Positions 4,353 to 5,888 of a stretch of 5,888 nucleotides of DNA are shown here, in pieces. The notes under the pieces are model-generated. The model was given only the letters and a program-made list of their open reading frames with translations. It ran no database searches and was not told the DNA's origin. How positions within the stretch are numbered: position 1 is the first letter of the stretch; every line of letters starts with the position of its first letter. Source of the DNA: a bacterium (GTDB lineage: Bacteria; Patescibacteriota; Minisyncoccia; Phycocordibacterales; VMEP01); contig JAUYLU010000026.1 of assembly GCA_030699625.1 (NCBI GenBank), positions 1 to 5,888 of the forward strand, given 5' to 3'. Position numbers and translations under genes: made by a program.

Positions 4353-5702
4353 TTACCTCCCCGCCCGTTGGAGGAGCGTTTTCATGGTTTTCAGGGCGAT
4401 GGCGATGTCGAGCATGAGCGAACGGTTCTTGATGTAGTAGAGGTCGTACGAAAGCTTGTTTTTCGTCTCCTCGACGTCGACGCCGTGGTGCGGATGCCGT
4501 TCGTGGTAAAGCTGGGCCCAGCCGGAGAGCCCGGGCTCGATCAGATGGCGCACGTTGTAGTACGGAATCTTCTCGTTGTACTCTCTCACGGCGCGCGGGA
4601 ACTCCGGGCGCGGCCCGATGAGGGAGATATCGCCTTTGAGCACGTTCCAGAGCTGGGGAAGCTCATCGATGCGGCTTTTCCGAAGAAATGCCCCTACGCG
4701 GGTTACCTTGTTCTCGACCTTCCCCCATTCACCCTCGTCGTTCGCGAGGGTCATGGTCCTGAATTTCACGATGGTAATGGGCCTCCCTCCTCTCCCTATC
4801 CTCGTCTGGCGGCTGAACGCGGGGCCGCCGTCGTCGAGCTTCAGGGCGAGGATGACGAACGGATAGAGCGCGAGCGAAAGCACTCCAAGCACCGCCCCGA
4901 TGGTGATGTCCATGATCCGTTTCAGAACGTCATAAGCGGTCACGGACGAAGACGAGATGTTCTCGAGGAACCAATTGTGCCGCACAAGCGAAAGCGGCAC
5001 GCGGTCGAAGATTTCCTCGTAGACCTTATGCATGTCGAAGAAGCGCACGCTCTTGAAAATGAGCTCGTAGAGACGCGGAAGCATCGGTCCTATTTTTTCG
5101 TTGGTGATGTCGATGACCACCGACGAGACCTGCTCGGCGGCGATCTTGTCGAGCACGTCGCGCTTGAAATCGATGCTCCCTGCGGCATCGAGATCTATCA
5201 CCGAGGTGAAGCGCAGGCTGTAACGGGCGTTCTCGTTCACTTCGTCGCGAAGCTCGCGCATCTCTTCACCGCCGCCGATGAGAATGGCGTTCTCGCGCTT
5301 CCGCGCCCCGAGGAAGCGCGTGCCGTAGAGCCGCCACAGCACGATGAGCGCGAACGAGATGACGAGGTAGAGGAACAGGTTCGTCTTCGGGGTGATGCCG
5401 AACGTGGGGATGTAATAGAAGAAAAGGACGGCGAGGCCCGCGTTCACGAGCGCGGCGTTCAGGATGACCGAAGGGAGGCGGCTCTTGAAAAATGCGGTGT
5501 GCTTCTCGTAGAGCCCCGCGATGAAGAAAACCACCACCCACACCGCGAAAAGGAAGGAGAACGGCGCGAGATGAAGCGCCAAGACTCCCTCGTCGGGAAG
5601 CTTGCCGTAGCGCAGGAGAAGCATCGCCCAGAGGGCGAGATAGAAGGCCGCTACGTCCCCTAAAAACAAAAAGAGGGGCTCTTTCTTATCTGCGATCTCC
5701 AT
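4353..5702 (-). CDS. Undecaprenyl-phosphate sugar-1-phosphate transferase (WcaJ-type polyprenyl PGT)
   Basis: This enzyme starts surface glycan synthesis by moving a sugar-1-phosphate from a nucleotide sugar to undecaprenyl phosphate at the inner face of the membrane. The 449 residues match the long WcaJ/WbaP architecture. Four N-terminal membrane helices (about 10-30, 48-65, 82-100, 108-127) are followed by a Rossmann-like CoA-binding-3 domain beginning at IGGGEEMREL (142-151). The C-terminal catalytic domain starts at KRIMDI (261-266) with a re-entrant hydrophobic segment (265-288, Pro281 inside). It continues with KFRTM (313-317), FLRKSRIDELPQL (339-351) holding the Asp346-Glu347 dyad, GDISLIGPRPE (357-367), PGLSGWAQ (390-397) and LSYDLYYIKNRS (417-428). 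The ATG at 5700-5702 is the only ATG or GTG between the upstream in-frame stop and the first membrane helix. It lies at the base of a long inverted repeat. The sugar is not predictable; given the neighbour, Gal, GalNAc or GlcNAc phosphate are candidates. Confidence 0.93.
   Translation of the reverse strand: MEIADKKEPLFLFLGDVAAFYLALWAMLLLRYGKLPDEGVLALHLAPFSFLFAVWVVVFFIAGLYEKHTAFFKSRLPSVILNAALVNAGLAVLFFYYIPTFGITPKTNLFLYLVISFALIVLWRLYGTRFLGARKRENAILIGGGEEMRELRDEVNENARYSLRFTSVIDLDAAGSIDFKRDVLDKIAAEQVSSVVIDITNEKIGPMLPRLYELIFKSVRFFDMHKVYEEIFDRVPLSLVRHNWFLENISSSSVTAYDVLKRIMDITIGAVLGVLSLALYPFVILALKLDDGGPAFSRQTRIGRGGRPITIVKFRTMTLANDEGEWGKVENKVTRVGAFLRKSRIDELPQLWNVLKGDISLIGPRPEFPRAVREYNEKIPYYNVRHLIEPGLSGWAQLYHERHPHHGVDVEETKNKLSYDLYYIKNRSLMLDIAIALKTMKTLLQRAGR
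4355..4360 (-). promoter_or_regulatory. Strong Shine-Dalgarno of the epimerase gene
   Basis: On the minus strand GGAGGT precedes the epimerase ATG with a 3-base gap (GGAGGT-AAC-ATG) and lies inside the last codons of the sugar transferase. It fixes the start at 4351. It is the clearest Shine-Dalgarno in the window; the other starts lack one or depend on overlap. Confidence 0.7.
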
Positions 5703-5844
5703 CCTGTTAGAAATAGAGAACGCTCGCTCTATGGCATATCGAAGCGGGCACTTCTCGGTGGTTACCTTTTAATCTTTTCGACATTTTAGTATATTGAGCG
5801 TTCTCGTGACCCTTTATCCTAAAGGGTCATTTCTAACAGGACCC
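5702..5844 (-). promoter_or_regulatory. Structured 5' leader RNA of the glycan operon (nested inverted repeat)
   Basis: Four helices account for much of this leader. Stem A: 5829-5841 with 5702-5714, 13 bp perfect. Stem B: 5796-5805 with 5716-5725, 10 bp perfect. Hairpin C: 5820-5828 with 5808-5816, 9 bp around a 3-nt GGA loop. Stem D, inside B: 5777-5784 with 5736-5743, 8 bp including a pair that is G-U only on the minus strand. A, B and C form a neat three-way junction. Stem A ends on the first base of the sugar transferase ATG and ties up the bases just before it. The predicted RNA 5' end lies at the start of stem A. This suggests a cis-acting control element; I recognise no known riboswitch. 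Confidence 0.6.
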
Positions 5845-5847
5845 ATG

Positions 5848-5853
5848 GTTATA
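5848..5853 (-). promoter_or_regulatory. Candidate -10 box of the glycan operon
   Basis: On the minus strand TATAAC (5 of 6) is followed by CATGGGTCCTG, so transcription would begin near 5841-5844, at the foot of stem A. The context GCTATA...ATGGGT also occurs at the promoter at 169-196. No convincing -35 hexamer is found at 16-18 bases, so the assignment rests mainly on position. Confidence 0.35.
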
Positions 5854-5888
5854 GCTTACGCATACGACAACATAATAAGACCATGGAA

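Noticed and set aside
4314..5663. 449-codon plus-strand frame antisense to the sugar transferase
   Set aside because: It is the same kind of shadow, with charged composition and no recognisable motif. The minus strand encodes every motif of the transferase family.
1..5888. CRISPR array, transposase or integrase
   Set aside because: No direct repeats with regular spacers, no transposase-like protein and no attachment sites were seen. The repeats present are palindromes and 7-bp units only.

Overview
The window looks like a piece of a candidate-phyla-radiation (Parcubacteria-like) bacterial genome. This is an inference from the small envelope proteins with spacers of unusual composition, a compact SecD/SecF pair with short periplasmic domains, and several palindromic elements in the spacers. 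No marker gene settles the lineage. All five protein genes lie on the minus strand and read right to left.

Right to left: 5703-5888 is a gene-free leader, dominated by a long nested inverted repeat that ends at the start codon of the first gene. Then come a full-length polyprenyl-phosphate sugar-1-phosphate transferase (4353-5702), an NDP-sugar 4-epimerase of the extended SDR family (3458-4351) and a small PAP2 lipid phosphatase (2949-3461). These three are packed with a 1-nt gap and a 4-nt overlap, so they are almost certainly one operon. Together they would make a nucleotide sugar, load the first sugar phosphate on undecaprenyl phosphate, and recycle undecaprenyl diphosphate: the opening and closing steps of surface glycan assembly.

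After 57 bases with a possible promoter comes secD (1482-2891), then a 91-base spacer carrying two inverted arms of 7-bp repeats, then secF (509-1390). These are the membrane subunits that assist SecYEG export.

The left 508 bases hold no convincing protein gene but are dense in RNA signals on the minus strand. A promoter (398-426) drives a compact RNA of about 170 nt (225-392), closed by pairing of its ends and followed at once by an intrinsic terminator (200-224). This RNA carries the universal core of RNase P RNA: a CR-I box, a CR-V-like box, helix P4 with its bulged U, and P1 directly next to CR-V. The specificity domain seems to be absent. It is the most interesting object in the window: either a miniature RNase P RNA or an RNase P-like paralogue. 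A second promoter (169-196) sits just after the terminator and starts another transcript with a structured leader that leaves the window at its left edge.

In several spacer helices one base pair is G-U in the minus-strand RNA but A-C in the plus-strand RNA, which supports minus-strand transcription of these structures.
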